DNA of 64,000 nucleotides from Hymenobacter sp. BT559. GTDB taxonomy: Bacteria; Bacteroidota; Bacteroidia; Cytophagales; Hymenobacteraceae. A program made the position numbers and the translations under genes. The notes beneath the pieces are model-generated. The model was not told the DNA's origin, made no database searches, and saw only the letters and a program-made list of their open reading frames with translations. The DNA lies in assembly GCF_016427535.1 (NCBI RefSeq), contig NZ_JAELXV010000001.1:930001-994000 (forward strand), read 5' to 3'. Shown in pieces: positions 32,410-41,743 of the stretch (within the stretch, counting starts at the first letter, position 1; every line of letters starts with the position of its first letter).

Positions 32410-34614
32410 CTAGGGCAGCGGCACGGTTTCGGTGCTCTGGCTGAGCTTCTGAGCTATTTTCTGGGGCACGCCCACACTGTGCAGGCCGCCGCTGATGAGA
32501 CCCTGCCGCCAGGCCGTGAATACCGATGAGCGCAATTCGCGGCGGGCACTCATTTCGCCGGTCACGAAGCGGCCGCTGGGGCGCGGGTTGTTGTCGCGGA
32601 TGACGAGGCCATTGAGCAGTCCGTTGAGGAAGCGCTTGAAAAGTGGCTTTTTCAGCTCGCCATCCTTGTACTTGTACATCGCGATTTTAAGGTCGGAATA
32701 ATTAGCCCGCATGGTGCCTGCTACGCGTTGGCGGTCTACGTGCAGGTCAAAATTTATGCGTTGTACCGTGCCACTTTTAAACTCGATGAGCTTGGTGGGC
32801 AGCGTCATAGGGTTGAGAATGCTGAAGGGCGCGGCCCCGAAACTGCCCCAGAGATGGTGGCGGCCCTGGGGGTCGAGCATGGGCGCGTGCAGGTGTAGCA
32901 CCACGTAGCAGCGGTTTTGCACGTAGCCGGTGGCCTCGCCCGTGAGGGGGTTGGCGAGCGTCTGCGTGCGCGGGTTGTTGCTGAGGTGGCGCAGCGTGAT
33001 GTTCAGGCGGTTAAACGACATCGTGCCTACGCGGGGCGTTTCGGGGCTGCGATAGCGGGCCGCGATGGTACCGTTGTGCACGTCAAGGCGGCCCACTTCG
33101 AGGTGCAGGCGCAGCTTGCGCATGGCCTCGGGCGTGAGCACCGACTGGTTTTTGCCCATCGGGCCGCGCCCATCGCTGTTGAGGCCTAGCCAGGGTTTTT
33201 CGAGGCTAATGCGCGCCACTCGCACGTGGCTGTGGTCGGAGAGCAGGTTAAAATCGAAGCCCTGGGCCCGCAGCTCAGCCATGCGCACCCGCAACTGGGT
33301 AGATTGGTAGCCGGCGCGTCGGTTAAGCTGCGCCGGGCTGAAGATGGGGTCGAGGGCCAGCCCCGTTAGGCGAATGGTGCGAGCCCTGGTGTCGAGGGCG
33401 GCGCGCTCGATGCTGGTAGGGTATGCTGGGGGCTGAAACACGGCCGTGAGGCGGCCACTGTGCGCTTGCCAGCTGCGGGCGTACAAAATGCGCCCCTGGT
33501 TGGCTTGCCCACCCAGCGAATCGACGCGGATGGTGCGCCCCGTAGCGAAGAAATGGCGCATCACGGGCTGGTGCCGCAGCCCCGTAAAAGCCAAAAAGCC
33601 GTCCTCAATCACCAGCCGCCCTAGGTCGATGCGCCGGGCCAACGGGGCTACCAGCTGCCACAGTGGCGGCGGGGCCTGGGCAGGCGGCCGAAACGCTAGG
33701 CGCGGCTGCTGCACCAGGGCCGAGTCGGCGCGCAGGCGGTGCTGGTGCTGCCAGGCCGCCGCTTGGAGGCCCCGCACACGCAGCTGCGGCAGCAGCAGGG
33801 CCACCTGCTGGGCGCCGGGCTTACTCTGGCCCGGCGCGGGTGGCTCGATGCTAAGCGAGTCGAGCGTGAAGGCGCGCTGCTGCGTGGAGAAGGTAGCCGT
33901 GGCCAGCGTGAGCACGTGCCCCCCTAGGCGCCCCTGCGGGTAGCGCACTACGGCCTGCCAAGCTGCGGCACCCCCCAGGCGTTGGGTATCAGCCATACCG
34001 GCTTTCGTGAACAGCAGGTCACGGGCCAGCACCTCGGCCTGCGTGACTTGGATGGTGGGCTCGGCTTTGGGGCCGAAGGTGCCGCCTAGGTGCCGCAGGG
34101 CTAGGTAGCCTAGCCGCAGCGGCTGCTGCTCGTAGAGGGGCGGGGTAGGGTGGGGGGCGGGTTTTTTGGCCAGGGCCAGCACCTGCACCCGCAGCGAGTC
34201 GAGCACTAGGCTATCGAGCGGCACCGTGTGGCCGCGCAGCAGCGCCAGCAGGCCCACGCCCCGCAGGTCGAGGCGCCCTAGGTAGAGCGTGAGGCGCGGC
34301 AGGGTATCGGCCAGCGGGCGGGCGGTGGGGCGCAGCGCCACGCGGCGCAGGTGCAGCGCCCGCGGCCCTAAGTCGGTGCTAAGGCTGCCAATGGCGAGCT
34401 GATACTGGCCGTGAGTTTTCTTGGCTACTTGCTTTTCGAGGGTGCGGCGCAGCCACGGGTCGAGGCCCAGCCACACCGCCACTATTGCCAGCACTAGCAG
34501 CACCCCTAGTGCGGCGCCGGCCCGGAGGAGCCAGGTTTTCCAGGAAGAGGTAGGGGCGGAGGTAGACAAAACGCACAAGCGGCTACTAATGGGCCGGGTA
34601 GTGCCTAACGGCAA
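32410..34614 (-). CDS. AsmA-like inner-membrane-anchored periplasmic protein
   Basis: A 734-residue protein with one N-terminal membrane helix (about residues 29-50, LRAGAALGVLLVLAIVAVWL) and a long periplasmic beta-rich body made of repeated strands of the form LRRVALRP, LTLYLGRLDLRGVGL, LVLDSLRVQVLAL. The layout is that of AsmA/DUF748-type proteins, now thought to bridge lipid transport between membranes; the assignment is by architecture. NRLNITLRHLSNNPRTQTLANPLTGEATGYVQ near residue 530 is in the conserved C-terminal half. The start is uncertain: no ATG precedes the helix, and 34614 is a TTG with another TTG at 34569. Confidence 0.7.
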   Translation of the reverse strand: MPLGTTRPISSRLCVLSTSAPTSSWKTWLLRAGAALGVLLVLAIVAVWLGLDPWLRRTLEKQVAKKTHGQYQLAIGSLSTDLGPRALHLRRVALRPTARPLADTLPRLTLYLGRLDLRGVGLLALLRGHTVPLDSLVLDSLRVQVLALAKKPAPHPTPPLYEQQPLRLGYLALRHLGGTFGPKAEPTIQVTQAEVLARDLLFTKAGMADTQRLGGAAAWQAVVRYPQGRLGGHVLTLATATFSTQQRAFTLDSLSIEPPAPGQSKPGAQQVALLLPQLRVRGLQAAAWQHQHRLRADSALVQQPRLAFRPPAQAPPPLWQLVAPLARRIDLGRLVIEDGFLAFTGLRHQPVMRHFFATGRTIRVDSLGGQANQGRILYARSWQAHSGRLTAVFQPPAYPTSIERAALDTRARTIRLTGLALDPIFSPAQLNRRAGYQSTQLRVRMAELRAQGFDFNLLSDHSHVRVARISLEKPWLGLNSDGRGPMGKNQSVLTPEAMRKLRLHLEVGRLDVHNGTIAARYRSPETPRVGTMSFNRLNITLRHLSNNPRTQTLANPLTGEATGYVQNRCYVVLHLHAPMLDPQGRHHLWGSFGAAPFSILNPMTLPTKLIEFKSGTVQRINFDLHVDRQRVAGTMRANYSDLKIAMYKYKDGELKKPLFKRFLNGLLNGLVIRDNNPRPSGRFVTGEMSARRELRSSVFTAWRQGLISGGLHSVGVPQKIAQKLSQSTETVPLP

Positions 34615-34719
34615 AGCCCGCTGGTAGGGTTGCGGTTAGCTGGTGAGTTAGCTCAACCTTCGGCCCCGAACTGCTCGTACAGGCGAAGAACTTTACCAAT
34701 TCTTCATCAGTCACTACTC

Positions 34720-35727
34720 ATGCGCTTTCCTTCCTCTTCGCTCCTGCTTCGCCTCAGCCTGGGCGGTACACTGCTGCTAGCTACAGCGGCTTGCGACAAA
34801 GACAACGATGTTGACGATGACGACCCCAGCCAGGTCACCTTTACGCAGGCCGGTCTCTACCCCGAGGGCACGCAGTATGACGATGACAACGACCGCTTTC
34901 TAGTGAGCTCCCAAACAGCGGGCCGCATCGGGCAGGTGAAAGACGACGGCACGTATTCACAGTTTGCCGACGATGCGCAGCTTGTGTCCACCATCGGCCT
35001 CCGGCTCGACCAGGCCAGCGGGCGCAACCGCCTGCTCGCGGCCGTGTCCGACCCTGGCTACAACACCGCGCGCACCACCGCCACTACCCGCCGCAAGCTG
35101 GCCGCCGTCGCCATCTTCAATGCGAATACCGGCGCCAAGACCGGCTACGTAGACCTAGGCGGCCTGCGGCCCAACGCAGCGGCCCACTTCGCTAACGACA
35201 TAGCCGTGGATGGGGCTGGCAACGCCTACGTGACCGACAGCTTTGCACCCATCATCTACAAAATTGACGCTCAGGGCGTGGCTTCGGTGTTTTTAGAGAA
35301 TGCGGCGTTGGCGGCGCCCTCCGGCGCGTTTGGTCTAAATGGCATCGTGTACCACCCCGATGGCTACCTGCTGGTGGCCAAGTCGGACGAGGGAGCAATT
35401 TTTAAGGTGCCGCTGGCCACGCCCAGCAGTTTCACCAAAGTAACTGCCACCGGCCTTACCCTCACCGGTGACGATGGCCTGCAGCTTACTGATAACAACA
35501 CCTTGCTGGTGGTTTGTAATGCCCAGGGGCAGGTGTACCGCCTCAGCAGCACCGATAATTTTGGCAGCGTGAGCCGCACGGGCAGCTTTACCACTGGAGC
35601 CGTGTACCCCACCACCCTGGCCCGGCGCGATGGCCAGAGCTACGTGCTGTACTCATATCTCAATGCCTTGCAGCAAATGCAGAGCCCGCCGGTAGAGAAG
35701 TTCAGCCTCACCCGCGTGGCGTTCTAA
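34720..35727 (+). CDS. SMP-30/gluconolactonase-like lipoprotein
   Basis: A 335-residue secreted lipoprotein candidate: signal peptide ending at LLLATAAC near residue 23, then an Asp-rich acidic linker DKDNDVDDDD. The body is a beta-propeller of the SMP-30/Gluconolactonase/LRE type (FTQAGLYPEGTQYDDDNDRFLVSS, FANDIAVDGAGNAYVTDSF, LNGIVYHPDGYLLVA, each a blade). Substrate unknown; such proteins may be sugar lactonases or propeller sensors. ATG 34720 opens the signal peptide; the earlier in-frame start is unlikely. Confidence 0.8.
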   Translation: MRFPSSSLLLRLSLGGTLLLATAACDKDNDVDDDDPSQVTFTQAGLYPEGTQYDDDNDRFLVSSQTAGRIGQVKDDGTYSQFADDAQLVSTIGLRLDQASGRNRLLAAVSDPGYNTARTTATTRRKLAAVAIFNANTGAKTGYVDLGGLRPNAAAHFANDIAVDGAGNAYVTDSFAPIIYKIDAQGVASVFLENAALAAPSGAFGLNGIVYHPDGYLLVAKSDEGAIFKVPLATPSSFTKVTATGLTLTGDDGLQLTDNNTLLVVCNAQGQVYRLSSTDNFGSVSRTGSFTTGAVYPTTLARRDGQSYVLYSYLNALQQMQSPPVEKFSLTRVAF

Positions 35728-35817
35728 AGCAGTTTTGCGCCCTCAACGTAGCTTTGAGGCCGGGGCCGCCGTAGGTAGCCCCGGCTTTTGGCTTCTATTG
35801 CTCCGGCTCCTTCGTTC

Positions 35818-36354
35818 ATGCTCGCTATCACTTCCTTGCTGCCGTCGCCGGCTGCCGACCACATCAACACCCTCATTAAGAGCCTAGAAACTGAGTTTGG
35901 TCTGACCGATGTGCAGGCCACGCCCGAGCCGCACCTCACTTACCAATTGGTAGAGCCCATCGACCTAGACCAGCTAAAAGCCGGCCTGCGCGAGATTGCC
36001 GATACCACCGCGCCCTTTGTGGCGCACACTACGGGGCTGGGCATGTTTCCGGGCGAGCGGCCCGTCATTCATATTCCGGTGCTGCGCTCCGACTATCTCA
36101 ACCAGCTGCACCACCGCATTTTGGAGGTGGCCACGCCCATGTGCAGCCGCACCGACAAGTACAGCGCCCCCGACCTGTGGCTGCCCCACGTGTCGCTGGC
36201 CCTGCACGATACCACGCCCGAGCTCCTAGGTCCGGTATTACAGTTTCTGAACAACCAAACCTTCAATCTAGAGCTGGACATCACTAACCTGGCCCTACTG
36301 CGCCCCGCGGGCGACTTTTTCGTGCGCGAGGAGGTGTTTGATTTTAAGGGTTAA
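35818..36354 (+). CDS. 2H phosphoesterase / 2'-5' RNA ligase family protein
   Basis: A 178-residue two-lobed protein with the paired HxT/S motifs of the 2H superfamily: PHLTYQL near residue 44 and PHVSLAL near residue 127. ATG 35818 follows a TTG-initiated longer frame that I reject. Likely hydrolyses or ligates cyclic nucleotide or RNA 2',3'-phosphates; the exact substrate is open. Its stop codon and last Gly codon are part of a heptanucleotide array (GGTTAAT units). Confidence 0.8.
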   Translation: MLAITSLLPSPAADHINTLIKSLETEFGLTDVQATPEPHLTYQLVEPIDLDQLKAGLREIADTTAPFVAHTTGLGMFPGERPVIHIPVLRSDYLNQLHHRILEVATPMCSRTDKYSAPDLWLPHVSLALHDTTPELLGPVLQFLNNQTFNLELDITNLALLRPAGDFFVREEVFDFKG

Positions 36355-36376
36355 TGGTTAGTTGTTAATGGTTAAT
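36349..36376. repeat. Degenerate heptanucleotide array (GGTTAAT type) over a stop codon
   Basis: Units GGTTAAT, GGTTAGT, TGTTAAT, GGTTAAT. The first unit supplies the final Gly codon and TAA stop of the 2H phosphoesterase gene. Confidence 0.8.
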
Positions 36377-36400
36377 TATTGTTGGCACTCGCTGACGCGA

Positions 36401-36432
36401 GTTACGCTGCGCTAAACTTGCGCCAGCGTAAC
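36401..36432 (-). terminator. Hairpin after the lptD stop
   Basis: GTTACGCTG/CAGCGTAAC stem with an inner GCGC pair, between two convergent genes and two bases from the lptD stop; T run weak. Confidence 0.55.
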
Positions 36433-36434
36433 TA

Positions 36435-39400
36435 TTACCTGTTCAGGATGGTGCGGTTGCGGTTCAGCTTTAGGTCCTGGAGCAGGCTGCTCTTGGCCGC
36501 AATGGTGAAGCTGTAGCCCCGCGTGACGCCCACGGGCATCCACATGCCCGTGATTTGCCAGCAGTGCAGGTCGCGGGTGAAGTTGATGACCGGATACACG
36601 AAGGAATTGGCGCGCAGGTCGTAGTTGAGCGTGCTGCTCAGGCGCAGGTTCTCAGTGAGCTTGACCGAGCCCGTGGCCGTGATGGAGTTATTGGCGAGCA
36701 GCGGCACCAAGTTGGCATAGGCTGCATTGCGGAAGGGCGCGGAGTTGGTGCTGTAGCTGGCCGTGTACTGCACGCTGGCTTCCCACGGAATATCAAAGTC
36801 GATGTAGTCGGCGTAGATGGCCACCGGCAGCGGCGAACCCAGCACGGGGTCGTTGGAGGGCGCCACGGCCCTAGGTATGTTGGCCGCGCTCTTGGGCCGC
36901 GCAGCGGGGTTAAACTGGTACCCTAAGCTCAAGTTGGCTGACGTGAGACGCGCTAGCTTGAAGTTGCGCTGGTTGAACAAGTATTCGTTGGTGTTACGAC
37001 CAAGAGAGTCGCGCTGGTAGAAAGAAAAAGCGCTGCTTATTACCACATTCAGCTTCTTGGCTACTTGCACCCGATAATTCAGCGTCAGGGGCGAGAGTGC
37101 GGGTGTGAATTCATCAGCCGCGAAGTTGTAACCCACGGCCAAGTCGATGCCATCAGCCAGGCTTACTTTTTTAAACTCTTGGGTGCCCGTGGTGTCGTTT
37201 TTATTACGCACCTTCATCTCAATAGAGTTTTGCACCGAGAAGTTAAGGGCGCTCACCTTGGCGCTGGCTGTCTGCCCAAACAGGAACCCTTGATAGCGCG
37301 TGAAAGTAGTCGGGTCGAGGAGGCGCCCGCCGTTGTAGGCTAATCTGAGGTCAGTGTTTAGGGCGTCGAGGTCACCTTGCGAGATACCCCGGTACGCTGC
37401 CGAATTAGAGAGGTTAGGGGAGAAGGCATACGTCAGGCTGGGCGTAACCTTATGGCGAATGGCCTTGATATTCTTACTCCTAAAATTCAGCTGGCCGTAG
37501 AAAGTGGTGGTCGCCGACAAGTTGGCAGAGTACGAGTAAGCCCGGCTAAAGCCGCGCATCGTGTCCACGCGTATCGCCTGCGCCGCAGGTATGTATTCGT
37601 AGTTCAGCGCCTGCGGGTACCAAGTCTCGCCGTAGCTCACGGAGGGCTGCAGCTGAATGTGGCGAATGAGCGTGGCCGAGGGCAGCGTAATCTGGAACTG
37701 GTGCTGCGCCGCGCTCTGGGCATTACGCAGCAGCGGCCCTAGGTTCGATAGATTGAATGGAATGTTATACGCCGTGGTGCTGCCACCCAGCAGCGGCAGC
37801 CCCGAGCTAAGCGTGCGAGCCGCCACTTGGTTAGTCAGCTGGTTCTGGGCCACTAGGTTGTAGCTCACCGCAAACTGCTCGTACCACGCGCCGCGAGGCT
37901 TGATGCCTAGCCACTGGTAGGGGTACTGGCGCGCCACGCCCACGCTCAGGTTGGGCAGGGTAAAGGCCATGATGCCAGTTTGCGTATTCTGGCTTTGGCT
38001 GGCTTGGATGGCGTAGTTGATGGGCAAGTGCCGCATTTGCTTTGAGTAGCTCACCGTCGAGTTGAAGGCCGGGGTGAGGTAGCGCCGCGGGTCGAGCGTA
38101 TTCACGCGGTTGTAGAATGAGCTACCCGCCTGCACACTGGCCGTGAAAACCCCGCCGCCCGGCGTGGGCGTAGGCGAGTGGCTCCAGGTTATCCAAAAGC
38201 TGTTTTGGGAGTTCGGAGCCAGGTACTCGGGGCTAGTGCTGGCCGCGCCCGTGCCCAAAATGGAATTAATGGGCCGGTTGGTAAACGAGATGCGGGCGCT
38301 GCCCCGGTAGCGGTAGCGCTTGTTGTACGTGAGCTCGGTGTTGACCCCGAAGCCCCCGAAGCGGTCGGAGTTGCCGGCGTAGAGGTCGCCGGTCACTCGC
38401 AGTCCTAAGTAGTCGTTGGGGGCCCAGTAGTAGCCACCGTTCGAGAGGTAATAGCCGCGGTCCTGGGCCTGCCCAAAGGTAGGGATAATGATGCCCGAGC
38501 CCCGCCCGCCGTGCTGCATGGGGAAGTAGCCAAACGGCAGACCTAGGGGCAGCGGCACATCGCCGATAACCATGTGAAATGGCCCCGTAATGATGGCCTT
38601 GCCCGGTATCACCTTGGCCTTGGCCGCCCTGATGTAAAAGTGCGGGTGCTCGAGGTTGCAGGTAGTGTAGGTGGTACCTAGGTTGTGTATGGTATTGTCG
38701 GGCTGGCGCTTGGCTATTTCCGAGTGCACATAGCCCTCGCCCTGCTGCGTAATAGCGCCCGCAATCAGGCCCCGTTTGCTCTTGAAGTTGTAGGAAATTT
38801 CGTCGGCCGTGTAGTTGCCGTTGCCGTCCTTGAACACCGGCTTGCCGATGGTCTTATTCTTGAGCGAGTCGCGGCGGCCGTTGGCCAGCACGGTGCTGCG
38901 GCCGTAGTCTACCGTGATGAGGTCGGCCTTCATGTTCATGGCCCCATAGTCCACATTGGCCTTGCTGTAGAGGCGGGCCACCTTCTTAGTCACGTCAAAC
39001 TGAATCGAGTCGGTGGCCGAATATTTCACGGTCGTCTCGATGGGGCTTTTCCGCTTGAGGTCGGCCAAGCGAATAGAGTCCTCGCGGCGGCCGGCGCGGC
39101 TGGTGTCGCGCAGGGCCAAGCCGCTGCTATCGGGCGCAAGGGCCGGGGCAGGCTTGCGCGACACCGCGGGCACCTGCGGGCGGCCAGTGTTGGTTTGGCC
39201 GGGCGGGGGCGGGCTTTGGGGCTCGTTGGGGTCGGCCGAAATATTGCGCACCGGCTGGGTAGGGGCCGAGCCCGCCCGCCGCTTGCCCCGCGTAGCCGGG
39301 GCCGACGTCGAGTCGGCTTTGGTCTGAGCAAAGGCTGCCGGGCCGCTCACCAGCAGCAGAAAAAAGCACAGCCAAGCTGGCACCCAGCCAGCCCATAAGC

Positions 39401-39443
39401 AAGCGCGCCAGCCAGTGGCCGAAGGAAAGACAGAAGACAGCAA
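36435..39443 (-). CDS. lptD: LPS-assembly outer-membrane protein LptD
   Basis: Outer-membrane protein of about 1000 residues that inserts lipopolysaccharide. After a signal peptide (ending near AAFAQ) and a low-complexity Pro/Ser/Arg region comes the OstA-like N domain (KYSATDSIQFDVTKKVARLYSKANVDYGAMNMKADLI, read in pieces, residues about 135-175) and the family block GPFHMVIGDVPLPLGLPFGYFP; the rest is a large beta-barrel with an aromatic C-terminal end. I place the start at TTG 39443, because a -7 box TATCTTTG at 39489-39496 makes the much longer open frame (to 39800, through the amidase gene) untranscribed. The exact start is uncertain by a few codons. Confidence 0.85.
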   Translation of the reverse strand: MLSSVFPSATGWRACLWAGWVPAWLCFFLLLVSGPAAFAQTKADSTSAPATRGKRRAGSAPTQPVRNISADPNEPQSPPPPGQTNTGRPQVPAVSRKPAPALAPDSSGLALRDTSRAGRREDSIRLADLKRKSPIETTVKYSATDSIQFDVTKKVARLYSKANVDYGAMNMKADLITVDYGRSTVLANGRRDSLKNKTIGKPVFKDGNGNYTADEISYNFKSKRGLIAGAITQQGEGYVHSEIAKRQPDNTIHNLGTTYTTCNLEHPHFYIRAAKAKVIPGKAIITGPFHMVIGDVPLPLGLPFGYFPMQHGGRGSGIIIPTFGQAQDRGYYLSNGGYYWAPNDYLGLRVTGDLYAGNSDRFGGFGVNTELTYNKRYRYRGSARISFTNRPINSILGTGAASTSPEYLAPNSQNSFWITWSHSPTPTPGGGVFTASVQAGSSFYNRVNTLDPRRYLTPAFNSTVSYSKQMRHLPINYAIQASQSQNTQTGIMAFTLPNLSVGVARQYPYQWLGIKPRGAWYEQFAVSYNLVAQNQLTNQVAARTLSSGLPLLGGSTTAYNIPFNLSNLGPLLRNAQSAAQHQFQITLPSATLIRHIQLQPSVSYGETWYPQALNYEYIPAAQAIRVDTMRGFSRAYSYSANLSATTTFYGQLNFRSKNIKAIRHKVTPSLTYAFSPNLSNSAAYRGISQGDLDALNTDLRLAYNGGRLLDPTTFTRYQGFLFGQTASAKVSALNFSVQNSIEMKVRNKNDTTGTQEFKKVSLADGIDLAVGYNFAADEFTPALSPLTLNYRVQVAKKLNVVISSAFSFYQRDSLGRNTNEYLFNQRNFKLARLTSANLSLGYQFNPAARPKSAANIPRAVAPSNDPVLGSPLPVAIYADYIDFDIPWEASVQYTASYSTNSAPFRNAAYANLVPLLANNSITATGSVKLTENLRLSSTLNYDLRANSFVYPVINFTRDLHCWQITGMWMPVGVTRGYSFTIAAKSSLLQDLKLNRNRTILNR

Positions 39444-39488
39444 GTGAAAGGTAGCGCCGGGCGAATTACTTTTGGGGTTCCAGACAAA

Positions 39489-39496
39489 CAAAGATA
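39489..39496 (-). promoter_or_regulatory. Promoter -7 box of lptD
   Basis: TATCTTTG on the minus strand, perfect consensus, 45 bases before the chosen TTG start. Confidence 0.65.
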
Positions 39497-39558
39497 GCAG
39501 GCAGCCAACCTGCTGCGGCGGCATTCCCCAGTGCCGCCTTTTTCCCCCAACGAACGAC

Positions 39559-40443
39559 GTGCGGATTATTGCTTCCCTAGCTGTTAGCTTTTGGCTCTTG
39601 GCTGCAGGCTTTTTTTCCGGCCCTTCCAAAACGACGGCCCAGGGCAGCCAAAACCCAGCCGGGCACAAGCCCTCGGCCGAGCAAAAGGCTGACAGCCAAC
39701 TGCTGGAAGATACCAGCCCCGAAGAGGCCAACCGGTACCGCTTGCGCACGGTGGTGCTCGATGCGGGCCACGGCGGCAAAGACATTGGCTGCTCGGGCAA
39801 GTCGAATCACGAGGCCGATGTGGCGCTGGCTATTATTCTGGACCTAGGGCGCCGCATTAAGGAGGGCTATCCTGGCGTGCGGGTTATTTATACGCGCCGC
39901 ACCAATGTATTTGTGGAGCTTGATGAGCGCGCCGCCATTGCTAACCGCAACCACGCCGACCTTTTTATTTCGGTGCACTGCAACGCCGGCCCGCACGCCT
40001 CGCACGGCACCGAGGTGTGGTGCATGGGCCCGCACAAGACTGAGGCCAACTTAGGTGTGGCCAAGCGCGAAAACGCGGTAATCTTGCAAGAGAAAGACTA
40101 CCAGCGCCGCTACGACGGCTTCAATCCCAACTCGCCGCAGGGCAACATCCTCTTCTCGCTGTTTCAGAGCGCCTATATTACCAACTCGCTGCGCCTGGCC
40201 CAGCGCGTGGATAGGCATTTTCGTACCAGCGTGGGGCGCAGCTCGCGCGGAGTCAAGCAGGCGGGCTTCATCGTACTTTGGAAGTCTACCATGCCCTCGA
40301 TACTGGTAGAATCGGGCTTCTTGACTAACCCGACCGAGGAAAATTATTTGGCCACGAAAGCTGGACAGCAAGCGATTGCGGGAGGCATTTACCGCGCTTT
40401 TCGCGAGTATAAGCACGACTTGGAAGGCGGACCGGCCGAGTAA
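39559..40443 (+). CDS. N-acetylmuramoyl-L-alanine amidase (Amidase_3)
   Basis: A 294-residue zinc amidase that cleaves the peptide from muramic acid in peptidoglycan. From GTG 39559 it starts with a signal peptide (VRIIASLAVSFWLLAAGFFSG, in pieces). The catalytic domain has VVLDAGHGGKDIG near residue 70 (first His), NHEADVALAI near residue 86 (Glu), ISVHCNAGPHASHG near residue 138 (second His) and ILVESGFLTNPTEE near residue 254 (catalytic Glu). An upstream TTG at 39472 would add non-signal residues and overlap the lptD promoter. It is divergent from lptD and 131 bases before mlaD. Confidence 0.9.
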   Translation: MRIIASLAVSFWLLAAGFFSGPSKTTAQGSQNPAGHKPSAEQKADSQLLEDTSPEEANRYRLRTVVLDAGHGGKDIGCSGKSNHEADVALAIILDLGRRIKEGYPGVRVIYTRRTNVFVELDERAAIANRNHADLFISVHCNAGPHASHGTEVWCMGPHKTEANLGVAKRENAVILQEKDYQRRYDGFNPNSPQGNILFSLFQSAYITNSLRLAQRVDRHFRTSVGRSSRGVKQAGFIVLWKSTMPSILVESGFLTNPTEENYLATKAGQQAIAGGIYRAFREYKHDLEGGPAE

Positions 40444-40574
40444 GCCAGCAGTTTGGTTACGGGGGAGGTAAACATCCGGGCGGCGTTTACGTTAGGGAGC
40501 CCTAGGTGGCCTTGCTACTGGTGCACGGCCCCACCCTTCTTAATTCCCGTGAATCAGCTTTAATCTGCAATACT

Positions 40575-41585
40575 GTGTCTAAAGAAATCAAAGTGGGCCT
40601 ATTGGCCGTGGTGGCATTAGTGGCGTTGGCGGTAGGTTTCAATTTTTTGCGCGGCAGCAACCTGCTGTCGAGCGACCGCACTTACTATGCCGTTTATCCG
40701 AAAGTAGATGGCCTCAACGTGGGCGCTCCGGTTATCCTAAATGGCATTAAGGTAGGCCAAGTAAAAAACCTGGAGCTACAGCCCGAGAACAACAACAGCG
40801 TGCGCGCCTCGATAGAGCTCGAAAAAGGCGTAACGGTAGGCGACTCGACCAAAGCTGGCCTCAGCGGCTCGCTGCTAGGCTCCAAAACCATTACGCTGGT
40901 GCTAGGAGCTGACTCTAAGAAGTATAGCGGCGGCGAAACGTTGAAAACGACTACTGCCGTGAGCCTTACCGATGTAGTGCAGGCTCGCGCTACGGTCCTG
41001 CTCGATACCGTAAACTCGACGTTGGCGCACCTCAACAGCTTTCTGAATAAGGACGCCCAAACCAACATTCAGGGTACGCTGGTGGGTGCCCGCCAAAGCA
41101 CCGAGGCATTACAGCGTCTCATCACTGCTAACCAGGCCAACATCAACCAGATTACTCGTAACCTGGCCCAGATGAGCGCAGCCCTTAACAAGAGCACCTC
41201 GAAGCTCGACCGCATCGCTAACAACTTTACCCAGCTGTCGGACTCGCTGAAGTCGGCGCCAGTGGGCCCGGCCATGCGCAACCTCAATGCTACGCTCGTT
41301 GAGGCCCAAACTTCACTGAAAGGTGTGAGCACGGCCCTCAATGACAAAAACGGTACGCTGGGCAAGCTCATCAACGACTCGCTGCTTTACAACAACTTGA
41401 ATTCTACGGCAGCCAGCGCCGACGCGCTACTGGCCGACATGAAGGCCAACCCGAAAGATTACGTGCACTTCTCAGTGTTTGGCGGCGGCAAGAAAAAAGT
41501 AAAGACGGAAACCACGACCAAGCCCGACGGTACTAAGAAAACCGAGAAGAAGGTGAGCACCGCCAGTGCGCTCACTAACCCCTAG
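40575..41585 (+). CDS. mlaD: MCE/MlaD-domain phospholipid transport protein
   Basis: A 336-residue protein anchored by one N-terminal helix (residues about 8-25) right after MSKEIKVG, the usual Bacteroidota opening, which is why GTG 40575 is preferred to the ATG 69 bases upstream. The MCE domain follows (residues about 40-115: VYPKVDGLNVGAPVILNGIKVG then LLGSKTITLVLG). The rest is helical (ATVLLDTVNSTLAHLNSFL, ANINQITRNLAQMSAALN) and Lys/Thr-rich at the end. Substrate-binding part of a phospholipid ABC transporter; MlaE/MlaF are not in the window. Confidence 0.88.
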   Translation: MSKEIKVGLLAVVALVALAVGFNFLRGSNLLSSDRTYYAVYPKVDGLNVGAPVILNGIKVGQVKNLELQPENNNSVRASIELEKGVTVGDSTKAGLSGSLLGSKTITLVLGADSKKYSGGETLKTTTAVSLTDVVQARATVLLDTVNSTLAHLNSFLNKDAQTNIQGTLVGARQSTEALQRLITANQANINQITRNLAQMSAALNKSTSKLDRIANNFTQLSDSLKSAPVGPAMRNLNATLVEAQTSLKGVSTALNDKNGTLGKLINDSLLYNNLNSTAASADALLADMKANPKDYVHFSVFGGGKKKVKTETTTKPDGTKKTEKKVSTASALTNP

Positions 41586-41603
41586 GCTCCGTTCTCTCGG
41601 CTT

Positions 41604-41611
41604 TACCTTTG
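41604..41611 (+). promoter_or_regulatory. -7 box immediately before a terminator hairpin
   Basis: TACCTTTG, perfect consensus, followed directly by the terminator at 41612 and the REPIN at 41642. Either a chance match or the promoter of the carboxylase gene with an attenuating leader. Confidence 0.45.
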
Positions 41612-41641
41612 AAACCCGCCCCGCAAGGGGTGGGTTTTTTT
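41612..41641 (+). terminator. Terminator of mlaD
   Basis: AACCCGCCCC-gcaa-GGGGTGGGTT stem, one G-T pair, followed by seven T. Confidence 0.88.
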
Positions 41642-41716
41642 GTAGCGCGGGCTTTCAGTCCGCGCCTACTTACCCTGGCATAGCTTACCACTCCGCAGAC
41701 TGAAAGTCCGCGCTAC
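41642..41716. repeat. REPIN-like paired palindrome (family B)
   Basis: Arms 41642-41664 and 41694-41716 with two mismatches. Each arm folds as CGCGG-RCTTTCAGT-CCGCG. The sequence is unrelated to family A. It lies in the leader of the acyl-CoA carboxylase gene. Confidence 0.88.
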
Positions 41717-41743
41717 CACACTTCCCATCCCACCCAATTAGTT

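Noticed and set aside
39444..39800. N-terminal extension of lptD by 119 residues through the amidase gene.
   Set aside because: A perfect -7 box lies within it, the signal peptide starts near 39443, and the stretch overlaps a real gene on the other strand.
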